DNA of 64,000 nt from NCBI GenBank assembly GCA_021808195.1, contig JAKBCE010000009.1, forward strand, positions 69,930-133,929. The letters run 5' to 3'. Below are positions 26,493 to 36,141 of the stretch, one piece after another; position 1 is the stretch's first letter, and each line of letters opens with the position of its first letter. The stretch is from Pseudomonadota bacterium. Its GTDB lineage: Bacteria > Pseudomonadota > Gammaproteobacteria > Steroidobacterales > Steroidobacteraceae. The position numbers and the translations under genes are program-made. Below the pieces are notes generated by a model. It searched no databases and was not told the DNA's origin. It saw only the letters and a list, made by a program, of their open reading frames with translations.

Positions 26493-27839
26493 TCAATCCC
26501 CGGCGATCGTCATCTCCGCGAGCAGCAGCGAACCGCAGCGGATGGTGCCGCGCACATCGACATCGTCGCCGAGTGCGACGATGTTCTGATACATCTGGCG
26601 CAGATTGCCCGCGATGGTCACCTCGTGGACCGGATGGGCGATGGCCCCGCCTTCGACCCAGAAGCCGCTGGCACCACGCGAATAGTCCCCCGTGACACCG
26701 TTGACGCCCTGCCCCATCAGCTCCGTGACCCACAGACCGGTGCCCATCTCACGCAGCAACGCCTCAGCCGGACGGGCCGTGGCCGAGCCCACCAGCAGGT
26801 TGTGGATGCCCCCGGCATTGCCCGTGGTCTTCAGACCCAGCCGACGGGCCGAGTAGCTGCCGAGCACGTAGCCCTGCAGAACGCCCTGCTCGATCAGTTC
26901 GCGGTCGCGGGTGGCCGCCCCCTCGGCATCGAACGGGGCGCTGCCGAGTGCCTTGGGGATGTGAGGCCGCTCGCTCATCTGCACGAACGAGGGGAAGACC
27001 TGCTCACCGGCCGCATCGAGCAGAAAAGAGGCCTTGCGGTATTGGCTCGAGCCACGGATCGCGCCGAGGAAATGCTGCACGAGCCCCCGGGTCATCTCCG
27101 GGGCAAACAGCACCGGCGCGCGCCGCGTGGTCAATTTGCGTGCCCCCAGGCGCGCGCAGGCGCGCCGTCCGGCGGCGATTCCGACCGCTTCGGGCGAATC
27201 GAGCTCGAGCGGATCGCGCGCGGCCGTGTACCAGTAATCGCGCTGCATCTGGCTGCCCTGCTGGGCGATGAGCGAACAGCTCACCGAATGGCTGGTCCCG
27301 GAAAAGCCGGCGAGAAAGCCGAGCGAATTGCCATATACGCCCGTGTGCCGCTGCGTGCTCACCGAGGCGCCCTCGGAGTTGCTGATCCGTGCATCGACGC
27401 CCATCCCGGCGCGCTCGCACCGCTGCGCGATGTCAATCGCCGCTTCGGCCGGCAGCTCCCACGGATGATCGAGGTCCAAATCCGGTATGTCGCGCGCCAA
27501 CGCCTCCGGCTCGACCAGCCCCGCATAGGGATCCTCGGCCGTGAACCGGGCTATCGCGCAGGCCTTCTCCACGCTCGCACGCACCGCCTCGCGGCTGAGG
27601 TCCGCAGTGCTCGCCGACCCCTTGCGCTGTCCGAAGTACACCGTCACCGCCAGACCCCGGTCACGCTGATACTCGATCGTCTCGACCTCCCCGAGCCGCA
27701 CCGTCACACCGAGCCCCTGCCCGATGCTCGCATCCGCTTCGGCCTGGCTGGCGCCCTGACGGGATGCCTCCTCGAGCGCAAAGCGGACAGCGTCCTCAAG
27801 CGTTGCGGTGGAAGCGTGTGGCTTGAGCGCCTGCTGCAT
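26493..27839 (-). CDS. pmbA: Metalloprotease PmbA (TldE)
   Basis: Partner subunit of the TldD/TldE protease, involved in maturation of peptides such as microcin B17 and in antitoxin turnover in E. coli. 448 residues, with typical segments RQGASQAEADASI, DRGLAVTVYFGQRKGSAST, NSEGASVS, GNAGGIHNLLVG and GVTGDYSRGASGFWVEGG. PmbA lacks the HExxxH metal site, which is in TldD; tldD is not in the window. It has GAGGA ahead of its ATG and is divergent from darP, a conserved gammaproteobacterial arrangement. Confidence 0.95.
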   Translation of the reverse strand: MQQALKPHASTATLEDAVRFALEEASRQGASQAEADASIGQGLGVTVRLGEVETIEYQRDRGLAVTVYFGQRKGSASTADLSREAVRASVEKACAIARFTAEDPYAGLVEPEALARDIPDLDLDHPWELPAEAAIDIAQRCERAGMGVDARISNSEGASVSTQRHTGVYGNSLGFLAGFSGTSHSVSCSLIAQQGSQMQRDYWYTAARDPLELDSPEAVGIAAGRRACARLGARKLTTRRAPVLFAPEMTRGLVQHFLGAIRGSSQYRKASFLLDAAGEQVFPSFVQMSERPHIPKALGSAPFDAEGAATRDRELIEQGVLQGYVLGSYSARRLGLKTTGNAGGIHNLLVGSATARPAEALLREMGTGLWVTELMGQGVNGVTGDYSRGASGFWVEGGAIAHPVHEVTIAGNLRQMYQNIVALGDDVDVRGTIRCGSLLLAEMTIAGD

Positions 27840-27966
27840 GGAAAGTCCTCGTTGGGCAGATCATCGCCGGCCGGCCCGGCCGGCGGCTACCGGCCGCCGC
27901 GCTCACGCGAACGGGCGGAATGCGCTAGTGTAGCAGCCATGCACCGCTGCCCACCGCAACCCGTCC

Positions 27967-28485
27967 ATGCGCCCGCTTGAGTCCGAGGCGACCCCAGCCG
28001 AACAGGCCCCGCCGAGCAAAAGCGAACGCAAGCGCGCCGCGCACGCCGCACAGGACCTCGGCGAGGCGCTGATTGCGCTGCGCGAGCGCGATCTGCAGGC
28101 GCTCGAGCTGCCGGAGGCGTTGCTCGAGGCGGTCCGCGCCGCGCGCGGCATCCGCAGTCGGGCCGCCGCAGCCCGCCAACGCCAGTACATCGGCAAGCTG
28201 ATGCGCCAGATCGACACCGAGCCGATTCGCCGCGCCCTCGCGACCCGCAGCGAGCGCGACGCCGAGGAAACCCAGCGCTTCAAGCGCGCCGAACACTGGC
28301 GCGAGCGGCTGCTCGAGGAGGGCGAGCCGGCGCTCGATGAGCTCGCCGCGGCGCGGCCGGGTTTCGAGCGCGAGCAGTGGGCGCGGCTGGTAAGCGCGGC
28401 ACGTGCCGAGCGGCCCGCCGGCACGGCCACGCAGGGCGCGGCGGGCCGTGCGCTGTTTCGCGCGCTGCGCGGGCTCCTTGGGTAG
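27967..28485 (+). CDS. darP: Ribosome biogenesis factor DarP (YjgA, DUF615)
   Basis: 50S-assembly factor that associates with late ribosomal large-subunit precursors. 172 residues, helical and highly charged. The family motif [21 protein letters not shown] at the N-terminus and [14 protein letters not shown] in the middle are conserved. The ATG at 27967 fits the family. A TAGTGT (27926-27931) upstream may be its -10. Its TAG stop forms part of the purE -10 element. Confidence 0.92.
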   Translation: MRPLESEATPAEQAPPSKSERKRAAHAAQDLGEALIALRERDLQALELPEALLEAVRAARGIRSRAAAARQRQYIGKLMRQIDTEPIRRALATRSERDAEETQRFKRAEHWRERLLEEGEPALDELAAARPGFEREQWARLVSAARAERPAGTATQGAAGRALFRALRGLLG

Positions 28486-28488
28486 AAT
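28483..28488 (+). promoter_or_regulatory. -10 element 7 bp before purE
   Basis: TAGAAT, overlapping the darP stop codon, 7 bp ahead of the purE ATG. Predicted transcript begins at the start codon. Confidence 0.45.
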
Positions 28489-28495
28489 CCCGCGG

Positions 28496-28993
28496 ATGAA
28501 AGCGCTGGTCGGTATCATCATGGGTTCGACGTCGGACTGGGAAACGCTGCGCGCGGCCGCCGACATGTTGGACAAATTCGCAATTGCCCACGAAGTCCGG
28601 GTGGTCTCGGCTCATCGCACGCCGGACCTGCTGTTCGAGTATGCGGCCAGCGCCCGCGGGCGCGGCCTTGAGGTGATCATTGCCGGGGCGGGCGGCGCGG
28701 CGCACCTGCCGGGGATGACCGCCGCCAAGACCACTTTGCCGGTGCTCGGCGTGCCGGTGCAGTCAAAGACCCTGGGCGGACTTGATTCGCTCCTGTCGAT
28801 CGTGCAGATGCCCACCGGCGTGCCGGTCGCGACTTTCGCCATCGGCACCGCGGGCGCCGCCAATGCCGCCTTGTGTGCTGCGGCGATCCTTGCCAATAAG
28901 CACCCGGCCGTGGCCGAGGCCCTCGAGACGTTCCGGCGCGATCAGACCGCCGCCGTGCTCGCCCAACCCGATCCGCGCTCGGTCCGCACATGA
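28496..28993 (+). CDS. purE: N5-carboxyaminoimidazole ribonucleotide mutase
   Basis: Class I PurE, converting N5-CAIR to CAIR in purine synthesis. 165 residues. Signature segments: [42 protein letters not shown] and [19 protein letters not shown]. The ATG at 28496 begins MKALVGII. It overlaps purK by 4 bp, so the two work as a coupled pair with the purC enzyme encoded 12 kb away. Confidence 0.97.
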   Translation: MKALVGIIMGSTSDWETLRAAADMLDKFAIAHEVRVVSAHRTPDLLFEYAASARGRGLEVIIAGAGGAAHLPGMTAAKTTLPVLGVPVQSKTLGGLDSLLSIVQMPTGVPVATFAIGTAGAANAALCAAAILANKHPAVAEALETFRRDQTAAVLAQPDPRSVRT

Positions 28994-30099
28994 CCGTCGG
29001 TGTCATCGGCGGCGGGCAGCTCGGCCGCATGCTCGCCCTTGCCGGCTATCCGCTCGGCCTCGATTTCCTCTTCCTCGATCCCTCGCGCGAGGCGCCGGCC
29101 GCTCGAGTCGCCCCGGTGCTGCACGGGGCGTTCACCGATCCGCAGCCGCTGAAGTGGCTGTCCCGCGAGTGCGAGGTGCTGACCTTCGACTGGGAGAACA
29201 TCTCGGTCGAGGCGTTGCGCAAGCATGCCTCCGGTGCGCGCCGCGCACGCATCTGCCCACCGGTGCCGGCGCTCGCGACCGCCCAGGACCGGGTCGCCGA
29301 GAAGCGGCTGTTCGAGCGCCTCGGCATTCCCACCACGCGCTGGCGGGCGGTTTCCTCCCGTCCCGCCCTCGAGCGGGCCGTGCGCGAGGTGGGGCTGCCG
29401 GCGGTCATCAAGACTCGGCGCATGGGCTACGACGGCAAGGGCCAGATGCGCATCAGCACGCCCGAAGAGGCACAGCAGGCGTGGCAGAGCCTCGGCAGCG
29501 TACCGCTGATCTACGAGGAATGGATTCCGTTCGATTGCGAGGTCTCGATCATTGGCGCCCGCAGCACGCGCGGCCAGACCGTGTTCTACCCGCTGAATGG
29601 CAACGTGCACGCCGGTGGCATCCTGCGCCTGACTCGAGCGCCATTCGGTCCGGGCCGCTGGCACCGCACGGCCGTGGAGTACCTGACGCGCTGTCTGGAG
29701 CATTTTCGCTACGCCGGCATATTGACCATCGAGTTTTTCGTGCGCAACGGGCGCCTGATCGCCAACGAAATGGCACCCCGTGTGCACAACTCCGGTCATT
29801 GGACGATCGAGGGCTGCCTCACCAGCCAGTTCGAGAATCATTTGCGGGCCATTCTCGGCCTGCCGCTCGGCTCGACGCGACCGAACGGCCACAGCGCGAT
29901 GATCAATCTGATCGGGGAGATGCCCGCGCGCGAGCCATTGCTCGAATTCGAGGGTCTGCACCTGCACGATTACGGCAAACAACCTCGGCCGGGGCGCAAG
30001 CTCGGGCACTGCACGCTGGTGGAGGCCTCCGCCAGCCGGCGCGACCGCTTGGCCCGGCGAGTGCTCGCCCAGGTAGCCCCGACGATACGCGTGCCGTAG
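28990..30099 (+). CDS. purK: N5-carboxyaminoimidazole ribonucleotide synthase
   Basis: ATP-grasp carboxylating enzyme that makes N5-CAIR from AIR, bicarbonate and ATP. 369 residues. [14 protein letters not shown] opens the N-terminal domain, [14 protein letters not shown] is the ATP-grasp glycine loop, and [18 protein letters not shown] is the metal/phosphate-binding signature. Overlaps purE (ATGA). Confidence 0.97.
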   Translation: MTVGVIGGGQLGRMLALAGYPLGLDFLFLDPSREAPAARVAPVLHGAFTDPQPLKWLSRECEVLTFDWENISVEALRKHASGARRARICPPVPALATAQDRVAEKRLFERLGIPTTRWRAVSSRPALERAVREVGLPAVIKTRRMGYDGKGQMRISTPEEAQQAWQSLGSVPLIYEEWIPFDCEVSIIGARSTRGQTVFYPLNGNVHAGGILRLTRAPFGPGRWHRTAVEYLTRCLEHFRYAGILTIEFFVRNGRLIANEMAPRVHNSGHWTIEGCLTSQFENHLRAILGLPLGSTRPNGHSAMINLIGEMPAREPLLEFEGLHLHDYGKQPRPGRKLGHCTLVEASASRRDRLARRVLAQVAPTIRVP

Positions 30100-30102
30100 C
30101 AT
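30097..30102 (+). promoter_or_regulatory. Possible -10 element 9 bp before the ATPase-FHA gene
   Basis: TAGCAT, overlapping the purK stop codon, 9 bp before the next ATG. Weak on its own, but it repeats the spacing seen at other genes here. Confidence 0.3.
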
Positions 30103-30111
30103 AGCCACGCC

Positions 30112-31416
30112 ATGTACATCGAGCCGTTCCATCTGCAAGAACTGCCGTTTCGGCTCAGTCCCGACCCCCAATTCCTGTTCCTGTCCAAGCAGCACGCCCG
30201 CGCCAAGGCGTACATGGAGTCGACGATCTGGTTCGCCGACGGCTTCGTCGTCATTACCGGGGAGATCGGCGCAGGCAAGACCACCCTCATCGAGGCGTTC
30301 CTGCGGGAGATTCCCCAGGACGTGGTGGTGGCGCAGATCAACCAGACGCAGGTCTCGGCGATCGATTTCCTGCAGTCACTGCTCGCCCAATTCGGCTTCT
30401 CGCCGTTCAAGATGAAAAAAGGCGAGCTGCTGGTCACGCTGAACAACTTTCTCATCGAGCAGTATGCGGCCGGCCGGCGCGTGCTGCTCATCGTCGATGA
30501 GGCGCAGAATCTCTCGCTGCGCGTGCTCGAGGAAATCCGGATGCTCTCGGGCGTGGAGACCACCAAGGACAAGGTGCTGCGCATCATTCTCGCCGGGCAG
30601 CCGGAGCTGAACGCCAAGCTCGATGCTCCGGAACTCGTGCAGCTGAACCAACGCGTGCGACTGCGCTTTCATCTCACGGCGCTCTCGCAGGAGGAGACTG
30701 CCGAGTACATCCGCCACCGGCTCGCCGTGGCCGGGGCCGGCGAGCGGGAAATCTTCGAGCCGGATACCTTCGCGGAAATCCACCGCTACGCAGGGGGCGT
30801 TCCCCGCCTGATCAACACGCTGTGCGACACCGCGATGATGGCGGCGTTCACGAACGATCGTGACCGGGTCATCGCCGCAGACATCGCCAGTGCGGTGAGC
30901 GAGCTGCAATGGGTGGAATTCGCCGCCCGGCCCCAGGGAGTCGGTGCGGCCGCCGCAGCGCGCGTGCGCGCCCGGCGTGAACCGCTCTTGCCGCCACTGG
31001 CACGGCTACAGGTGCTCGAGGGCGGCCGCACGCAGCAGGAAGTCGCGCTGCTGCCGGGACGGATCATCCTCGGGCGCACCCCGGACAACGACCTGCAGAT
31101 CGACAGTCGCTTCATCAGCCGCCATCACTGCCAGATCACCACGACCAATAACGCCAGCATCATCGAGGATCTCAACAGCACGAACGGGCTGTACGTGCGC
31201 TCGGTGCGCGTGCACCGGCATTATCTGCGCGACGGCGACGTGGTACTGATCGGCAAGCACGAACTGCTCTACGTCGATGAGCGCGTGTCTGGGGCACGCG
31301 GCAATCCGAACGACACCCTGCCCGGCATTCCAACCCTCGGCCACGAGGAAGAAACGCTCGCCGGTGAGGACCTGCCGCTCTCCATTCCGACCGTCTCGCC
31401 GCGCTCCCAGAACTGA
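30112..31416 (+). CDS. ExeA/GspA-type AAA ATPase with C-terminal FHA domain
   Basis: Residues 1-265 are an AAA ATPase of the ExeA/general-secretion family: the YIEPFHLQELPFRLSPDP start, Walker A GEIGAGKTT (50-58), Walker B LLIVDEAQ (Asp129-Glu130), sensor LAGQPELNAKL, and GGVPRLINTLCD. After a basic linker, residues 298-390 form a forkhead-associated domain that binds phosphothreonine: GRIILGRTPDNDLQI, SRHH (336-339) and STNGLYV (356-362). The acidic tail has Thr-Pro-like sites (DTLPGIPTLG). It lies 12 bp after purK and may be co-transcribed. Partners are unknown; secretion or envelope biogenesis is inferred. Confidence 0.88.
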   Translation: MYIEPFHLQELPFRLSPDPQFLFLSKQHARAKAYMESTIWFADGFVVITGEIGAGKTTLIEAFLREIPQDVVVAQINQTQVSAIDFLQSLLAQFGFSPFKMKKGELLVTLNNFLIEQYAAGRRVLLIVDEAQNLSLRVLEEIRMLSGVETTKDKVLRIILAGQPELNAKLDAPELVQLNQRVRLRFHLTALSQEETAEYIRHRLAVAGAGEREIFEPDTFAEIHRYAGGVPRLINTLCDTAMMAAFTNDRDRVIAADIASAVSELQWVEFAARPQGVGAAAAARVRARREPLLPPLARLQVLEGGRTQQEVALLPGRIILGRTPDNDLQIDSRFISRHHCQITTTNNASIIEDLNSTNGLYVRSVRVHRHYLRDGDVVLIGKHELLYVDERVSGARGNPNDTLPGIPTLGHEEETLAGEDLPLSIPTVSPRSQN

Positions 31417-31418
31417 TC

Positions 31419-31440
31419 GGCCGCGCCGCAGCGGCGCGCC
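31419..31440. terminator. Hairpin between convergent ATPase-FHA gene and plsB
   Basis: CGCGCCG (31422-31428), CAG loop, CGGCGCG (31432-31438), extended by GG/CC past a bulged C. It fills the 24 bp between the two stops. No T-run. Confidence 0.45.
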
Positions 31441-33876
31441 TCAGGCGTGGGTCACCTGCAGGATGCTGTGACGGATCTGCTCGCTCAGGACGAACTGGGC
31501 GTCCGCCGCGACCCGCATCAGTACCTCGTCGAACTCCAGCAAGCCGCTGCGGTTGACGCGGATCACGCTGCGTCGGCGCAGCAGATCGATGAAGTTCGCA
31601 AACAGCGAACGGTCGAAGAATTCCGGCGAATTCAGTCCGTACAGCAGCGCGATGCGCTGCGCGGCGAGCTGGCATCGCTCCTCGAGGCTCGCCTGCGAGA
31701 GCGCACCGGAGCCGGCCTGCAGCAGCAGCGCAATCGCCAGGTAGTACCGCTCGATAGTCTGCAGCGTTGACTGTGCCAGGATCGACAGCTGCATCGCCTC
31801 GGCGCTCGAGGGCGGTGGACGGCGCCACTGACCACAGGCAGCGTCGCTCTCGATCAGTCCGTGCCGGGCCAGCTCGGCGAGCACGCGCTCGACCACCGCG
31901 GAGAGTTCCGCCTCGCTCCAATGCAGGAACAGTTCTTCGGCAATGTACGGATAGATGCGCGCAGCGAGGCGCAGGATGTCCTCGTGCGCCACCTCGGCGT
32001 TGCTCAGGAAGACGCACGCCAGCAGCGAGGGCATGGCAAACAAATGCAGCACGTTGTTGCGAAAGTACGCGGCCAGCACCGCACTCTCATCGCTCATGCG
32101 CAGCACATCCCCGGCCGGGTGGCCGTGGCGCTGCAGCACTTTCATCGTCTCGCCATAGGCAAGGACCTCCGCGCCGCTCAGCGCGGTGACCGTGACTCGT
32201 GCGCTGTATGGCACGCCCTCGAGCAGCGCGCGGTACAGGTCAATCTGTCGCACCAGATCGCTCTCGGGCAGCGCTTGGCGGGGCATGGCGAGCAGCACCG
32301 TCGCCAGCAGATTCACCGGCGTCACCGCCGCGGCCGAGTTGATGTTGCGCATGATGCGCTGGGCGAGCTCGTCGACCGCCGCGCTCACCCAGGCTGCGCG
32401 GGTATCGTCGTCGAACGGGCGGACTCGCCAATCCCCCCCGTGCCGGTCGAGCACCTCATCGAGCGCAATCGGCTCGCCGAGATTGACATGTACCCTGCCG
32501 AAGCGCTCACGCAGCCGGCCGAGGGAGCGCAGCAGTCCCCGCACGCTCTCCTTCTCCTTCGCCTTGCCGGAGAGTTCCCCGACGTAGGTCGTCCCCTCGA
32601 TGATGCGCTCATACCCGAAGTACACCGGCACGAACACGACCGGTCGCAGCGGATCGCGCAGAAAACTGCGCACCGTCATCGAGAGCATGCCGGTCTTCGG
32701 CTGCAGCAGGCGACCGGTGCGGCTGCGGCCGCCCTCGATGAAGTACTCGATCGAATGGCCGCGCGCCATGATCGCCGCCAGATACTTCATGAACACGACC
32801 GTATAGAGCACATTGCCGCCGAAACGCCGGCGGATGAAAAATGCCCCGCCCATACGCAGAAAACGTCCGACGATCGGCAGATTCAGATTGATGCCGGCGG
32901 CGATGTGCGGCGGGGCGTACCCGTTGACATAGATCACGTAGGAGAGCAGCAGATAGTCCATGTGGCTGCGGTGGCACGGCACATAGACGATTTCGTTGCC
33001 CTGTGCAGCCCGCTCGAGTGTCTCCAGGTGACCGACGCTCACCCCGTCGTACAGGCGATTCCACAGCCAGGTCAGCACCCGCTCGAGAAAGCGCACGAAG
33101 GCGTGCGAGTAATTGGCGGCGATCTCATTGGCATAACCCGCAGCCTCGCGCAGCGCCGCGCGGCGGGTCATTTTCTTCTCGCGCATCAGCTGCGCGACGG
33201 CGGCACGCACCGCACTGGTGCGCAGCACGCGCGTCACTACCACGCGCCGGTGAGAAAGATCCGGCCCGATGCGTGCGGCACGCCGCTGGATGTACAAGGC
33301 GCGCAGCGAACGGGTCACCCGCCGGCCGCGCAGCGCAAGGCCGCTCTCCTCACCCATCAGACTGCGCAGCGAGATCGGCTCCTCGAACTCGAGCAGCACG
33401 TTGCGACCGTTGAACAACACCTGCAGGAACTTGCGCACCCGGCTGGTCAGTACCCAGTTCTCCACCAGCAGCAGCCGGATCCACGATTGCTCGCGCTGCG
33501 GCGCGCGACCCCAATACACCGCCACCGGCACCAGATCGATGTCCGCCTGCGGATCGGCTTCCAGCGCGCGCAGCATCTGCTCGATCTGTGGGGGCGGACG
33601 CCGGTCGAGCCGCTCGTTCCAGAAGCCACGCTGGCGAGTGAGATAGAAATGGGCGCGCAGCTCCCCACGCCGCCGCTGCAGCCGCAGACGCCGGCGCGGC
33701 CGGGGCAGGCGCATGCGCTCGCAGACATTCTGCAGCACCGCCAGATCAACGATGCTGCGCCGCTCGAGCACGTAACAGACTGGGCGCGCTCGCTCGCGCA
33801 GGCGCGCCGCGGCGTCCTCCGGGAGGATTTTGCAGCGTACCCACAGCGCCAGCACTCGGTGCAATAACCAGTTCAT
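31441..33876 (-). CDS. plsB: Glycerol-3-phosphate 1-O-acyltransferase PlsB
   Basis: Inner-membrane-associated enzyme that acylates glycerol 3-phosphate, the first step of phospholipid synthesis. 811 residues, the normal PlsB size. Catalytic HX4D is His302-Asp307 in VPCHRSHMDYLLL; further motifs are GGAFFIRRRFGGN, EYFIEGGRSRTGRL and the VPVYFGYERI block. The C-terminal third is the regulatory region typical of long acyltransferases. It follows the small hydrolase gene by 50 bp on the same strand. Confidence 0.96.
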   Translation of the reverse strand: MNWLLHRVLALWVRCKILPEDAAARLRERARPVCYVLERRSIVDLAVLQNVCERMRLPRPRRRLRLQRRRGELRAHFYLTRQRGFWNERLDRRPPPQIEQMLRALEADPQADIDLVPVAVYWGRAPQREQSWIRLLLVENWVLTSRVRKFLQVLFNGRNVLLEFEEPISLRSLMGEESGLALRGRRVTRSLRALYIQRRAARIGPDLSHRRVVVTRVLRTSAVRAAVAQLMREKKMTRRAALREAAGYANEIAANYSHAFVRFLERVLTWLWNRLYDGVSVGHLETLERAAQGNEIVYVPCHRSHMDYLLLSYVIYVNGYAPPHIAAGINLNLPIVGRFLRMGGAFFIRRRFGGNVLYTVVFMKYLAAIMARGHSIEYFIEGGRSRTGRLLQPKTGMLSMTVRSFLRDPLRPVVFVPVYFGYERIIEGTTYVGELSGKAKEKESVRGLLRSLGRLRERFGRVHVNLGEPIALDEVLDRHGGDWRVRPFDDDTRAAWVSAAVDELAQRIMRNINSAAAVTPVNLLATVLLAMPRQALPESDLVRQIDLYRALLEGVPYSARVTVTALSGAEVLAYGETMKVLQRHGHPAGDVLRMSDESAVLAAYFRNNVLHLFAMPSLLACVFLSNAEVAHEDILRLAARIYPYIAEELFLHWSEAELSAVVERVLAELARHGLIESDAACGQWRRPPPSSAEAMQLSILAQSTLQTIERYYLAIALLLQAGSGALSQASLEERCQLAAQRIALLYGLNSPEFFDRSLFANFIDLLRRRSVIRVNRSGLLEFDEVLMRVAADAQFVLSEQIRHSILQVTHA

Positions 33877-33926
33877 TCCAACGTCCGCCCGCTCACCGCC
33901 GTGCCGACACCGGCACGCCGCAGAAC

Positions 33927-34505
33927 CTACTCGCCGGCCGGCGCGGGCAAATCGAGCGCGATAAGGAAATATTCGAAGAGATTTTGGATCACGCGGATCT
34001 GATTGTGCAGATTGTGGTCGCTATCGAGCAGATGCAGCGCTGCGCGGTAATGCTCGGCGAAGCGCACACTGTGCGCGAACGGCACCACCTCATCGCGCCA
34101 GCCATGCACCACCACCGTTGGGCAATCGACGATCCCGGCACGCAGCTGCGGCAACTCGGGGAAGTAGAGCGCCGGGGCCATCAGAAAGATGCCTCGCGCA
34201 TGCAGCACCGAAGCGCTGGCCACCGTCACGTAACCGCCGAGGCTGGAGCCGACGAGCACCAGATCACCGGTGAGGTCCTTGCAGTAATCGGCCAGCCGGG
34301 CGATGCGCTCGCGCGGGGCGTCGAGTCCGCGATAATCGACCGAGTGCGCCTCGTAGCCCTCGCTGCGCACCACTTCGGCGAGCGCGGTGATTTTGCGTCC
34401 CCACGGGCCGCTTGCCAGACCATGTGAGAACACGACATGGCGCTGCGGCGCGGGGTTCGCAGCCGCGCCGGCGCGCTCCTGCGCTGAACTCGCCTCGTCA
34501 CTCAT
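33927..34505 (-). CDS. Small alpha/beta hydrolase (YqiA-like)
   Basis: Cytosolic hydrolase of 192 residues with an intact catalytic triad: nucleophile Ser88 in GSSLGG, Asp138 in HGWRDEVVP and His164 in DSDHNLHN. HVVFSHGLASGP near residue 23 is the oxyanion-hole strand. No signal peptide. The substrate is not predictable, but esterase or thioesterase activity is likely. It lies between the tail-sheath gene (52 bp upstream) and plsB (50 bp downstream) on one strand. Confidence 0.82.
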   Translation of the reverse strand: MSDEASSAQERAGAAANPAPQRHVVFSHGLASGPWGRKITALAEVVRSEGYEAHSVDYRGLDAPRERIARLADYCKDLTGDLVLVGSSLGGYVTVASASVLHARGIFLMAPALYFPELPQLRAGIVDCPTVVVHGWRDEVVPFAHSVRFAEHYRAALHLLDSDHNLHNQIRVIQNLFEYFLIALDLPAPAGE

Positions 34506-34557
34506 CGGATAATGATGCCGTCAAACGCCGACCGACGCTATAGCACGGACCAGCGAC

Positions 34558-36141
34558 TCAGCGATGGATGCTCATCTCGAGCGGCCAGTCGCCCGGCCGC
34601 TGGGTGGCGAGGCGGTTGACGGAAACCGGGCGTGCGCGACTGGCGCCGGGCTGGTGGCTCACGAGCCACGTGTCGAACTCACCGGCGCGTCGCGCCGCGA
34701 TACCAAAGAGCAGATTGACCCCGCCGGCCGCGACCGATTGCGGCTGATTGATTCGTTCGTCGCAGACGACGAAATAGCGTTCCTCGCGCGAAAACCCCGC
34801 AAAGGCTCCCGAGGCGGACAGCCGCGCCAAATAGGCCTCGACCCGTGAGCGTCCCCGCGCCCAGGTGGCCGGCACGTTCTGCTCAAACAGCATCCAGCGC
34901 GTGCCCCGCTCGACGCTGGCGGCAACCCGCAATGCCAAACGCCGTGCTGCGAGGAATCTCCAGTCGGGCGAGCCATTGCCCCCGGCGGCCAGCGTGCGCG
35001 CACTCACCGGCGGCATCGCAACGGAGCGAGTCGCAAACAGCGTATTGATGCCGGCGAGCGACAGTCGCGCCCGCTGCGAGAGCGACACCTCGACGGCCGG
35101 CTGCAGCCCCGCTCGCAGCAGCGGCTCCTCCTCGCCTGCGCCGAGCGACCCGCTCTGCTCGGCACGCGAGATCAGCCCTGCGGCCGCGCCGCTGCAGGTA
35201 AACGTCTCAACCCGACCGCGCAGCTGGTCGTACGCGCGCAGGCGCGGGAAAAACATCACGGCATGATCGCTGCGGAACGGCCACTTGCGCATCGCGTCAA
35301 TGGCCTCCTGAGGGCCGTCCCATGCGCTGGGCGGATCGACGATGAGCAGCGCATGGCGCTGGCGGCACAGCCGCGCCGCCACGAGCAACGTGCCGAGTCC
35401 GACATCCTGCTCACGAGTGAGCGGCGGGATGCAGAGAAAATCGAAGTTCTCCTCGCCGAGCGCAAACAGGCCCGTGCGCTCGGCAGCCGAGCCGATCAGA
35501 TCGTAATCCGTGACCGGTCCGCCATCATCGCCATCGCAGTTCGACCCCACGTAGCCGACGCCGAAGCCGCCTGCGCTAGGCGCCGATCGCTCCGGACGGC
35601 GGGCGGGCAGCGGCGGGACGACCCGCGCGAGCTGCGAATGCGCCAACAGGTCGGTGAGACAGCGGTCCGATTCACTCGCCAGCGAGACGCGGCGGAAGAT
35701 CTCCTGATCCTCGATGTGCTCGGAACCTGCCGCACGCACGCGCTGCACGACCAGATTGAACGCATCGGAGTCGGCCAGCCCATCGTAGTCGACCGAGGCG
35801 CGCAGGTATTCCCGCGAGCCCGGATGCACCCCGATGAGCCGCAGCGCTTGTTCGCCGGCCGGCAACGTCACAGTGGGTGCCCGCGCGCCGTTGGCGACGC
35901 GCACCACCAGCGCTCTGCTGCCACCGCTCGCGAAGAACTGCTCGACGGCGTACGAGAGCGTGGAGGGCTGCCACAGTCCGCCGAAGACTTGCTGGAACTG
36001 TGCGAAGCTAGTGAGCGGTACCGGACGGTGCAGCGGTCCCTTCAGCGTACGACCGACAAATGCGGTGACCGGCTCCGCCCACGCGATCGCCGGCTCGATG
36101 TCATCCTCTTTGAGGGAAAGGCCAGGACCGCCTTCAACCAC
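34558..36141 (-). CDS. Phage-type contractile tail sheath protein, orphan
   Basis: 527 residues with the two recognisable ends of contractile sheath proteins (phage tail, R-pyocin and extracellular injection-system type). N-terminus: VTAFVGRTLKGPLHRPVPLT followed by SFAQFQQVFGG and AVEQFFASGGSRALVVRVAN. C-terminus: an INTLFAT ... SARTLA block, WRFLAARRLALRVAASVERG, TRWMLFEQN, and a final strand EFDTWLVSHQPG. The middle (residues 150-330) is a variable insert domain. Start is GTG at 36141 with a GGGGAAG site. No tube, baseplate, spike, terminase or ClpV gene is nearby; neighbours are an L,D-transpeptidase and a hydrolase. Function of a lone sheath is unknown. Confidence 0.82.
   Translation of the reverse strand: MVEGGPGLSLKEDDIEPAIAWAEPVTAFVGRTLKGPLHRPVPLTSFAQFQQVFGGLWQPSTLSYAVEQFFASGGSRALVVRVANGARAPTVTLPAGEQALRLIGVHPGSREYLRASVDYDGLADSDAFNLVVQRVRAAGSEHIEDQEIFRRVSLASESDRCLTDLLAHSQLARVVPPLPARRPERSAPSAGGFGVGYVGSNCDGDDGGPVTDYDLIGSAAERTGLFALGEENFDFLCIPPLTREQDVGLGTLLVAARLCRQRHALLIVDPPSAWDGPQEAIDAMRKWPFRSDHAVMFFPRLRAYDQLRGRVETFTCSGAAAGLISRAEQSGSLGAGEEEPLLRAGLQPAVEVSLSQRARLSLAGINTLFATRSVAMPPVSARTLAAGGNGSPDWRFLAARRLALRVAASVERGTRWMLFEQNVPATWARGRSRVEAYLARLSASGAFAGFSREERYFVVCDERINQPQSVAAGGVNLLFGIAARRAGEFDTWLVSHQPGASRARPVSVNRLATQRPGDWPLEMSIHR

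Noticed and set aside
26466..26495. tRNA-like T-arm (GGTTCAATCCCCGG) between LtrA and PmbA genes
   Set aside because: The bases either side of the loop cannot pair as a T-stem, and there is no acceptor, D- or anticodon arm around it.
27939..27980. 13-codon upstream frame ([13 protein letters not shown]) overlapping the darP start
   Set aside because: It begins 7 bp after TAGTGT and could in theory regulate darP, but it is too short and unsupported to call.
31861..33867. 668-codon plus-strand frame opposite plsB
   Set aside because: Complete overlap with a confident plsB gene on the other strand; Arg/His/Gln-rich product without any family motif.
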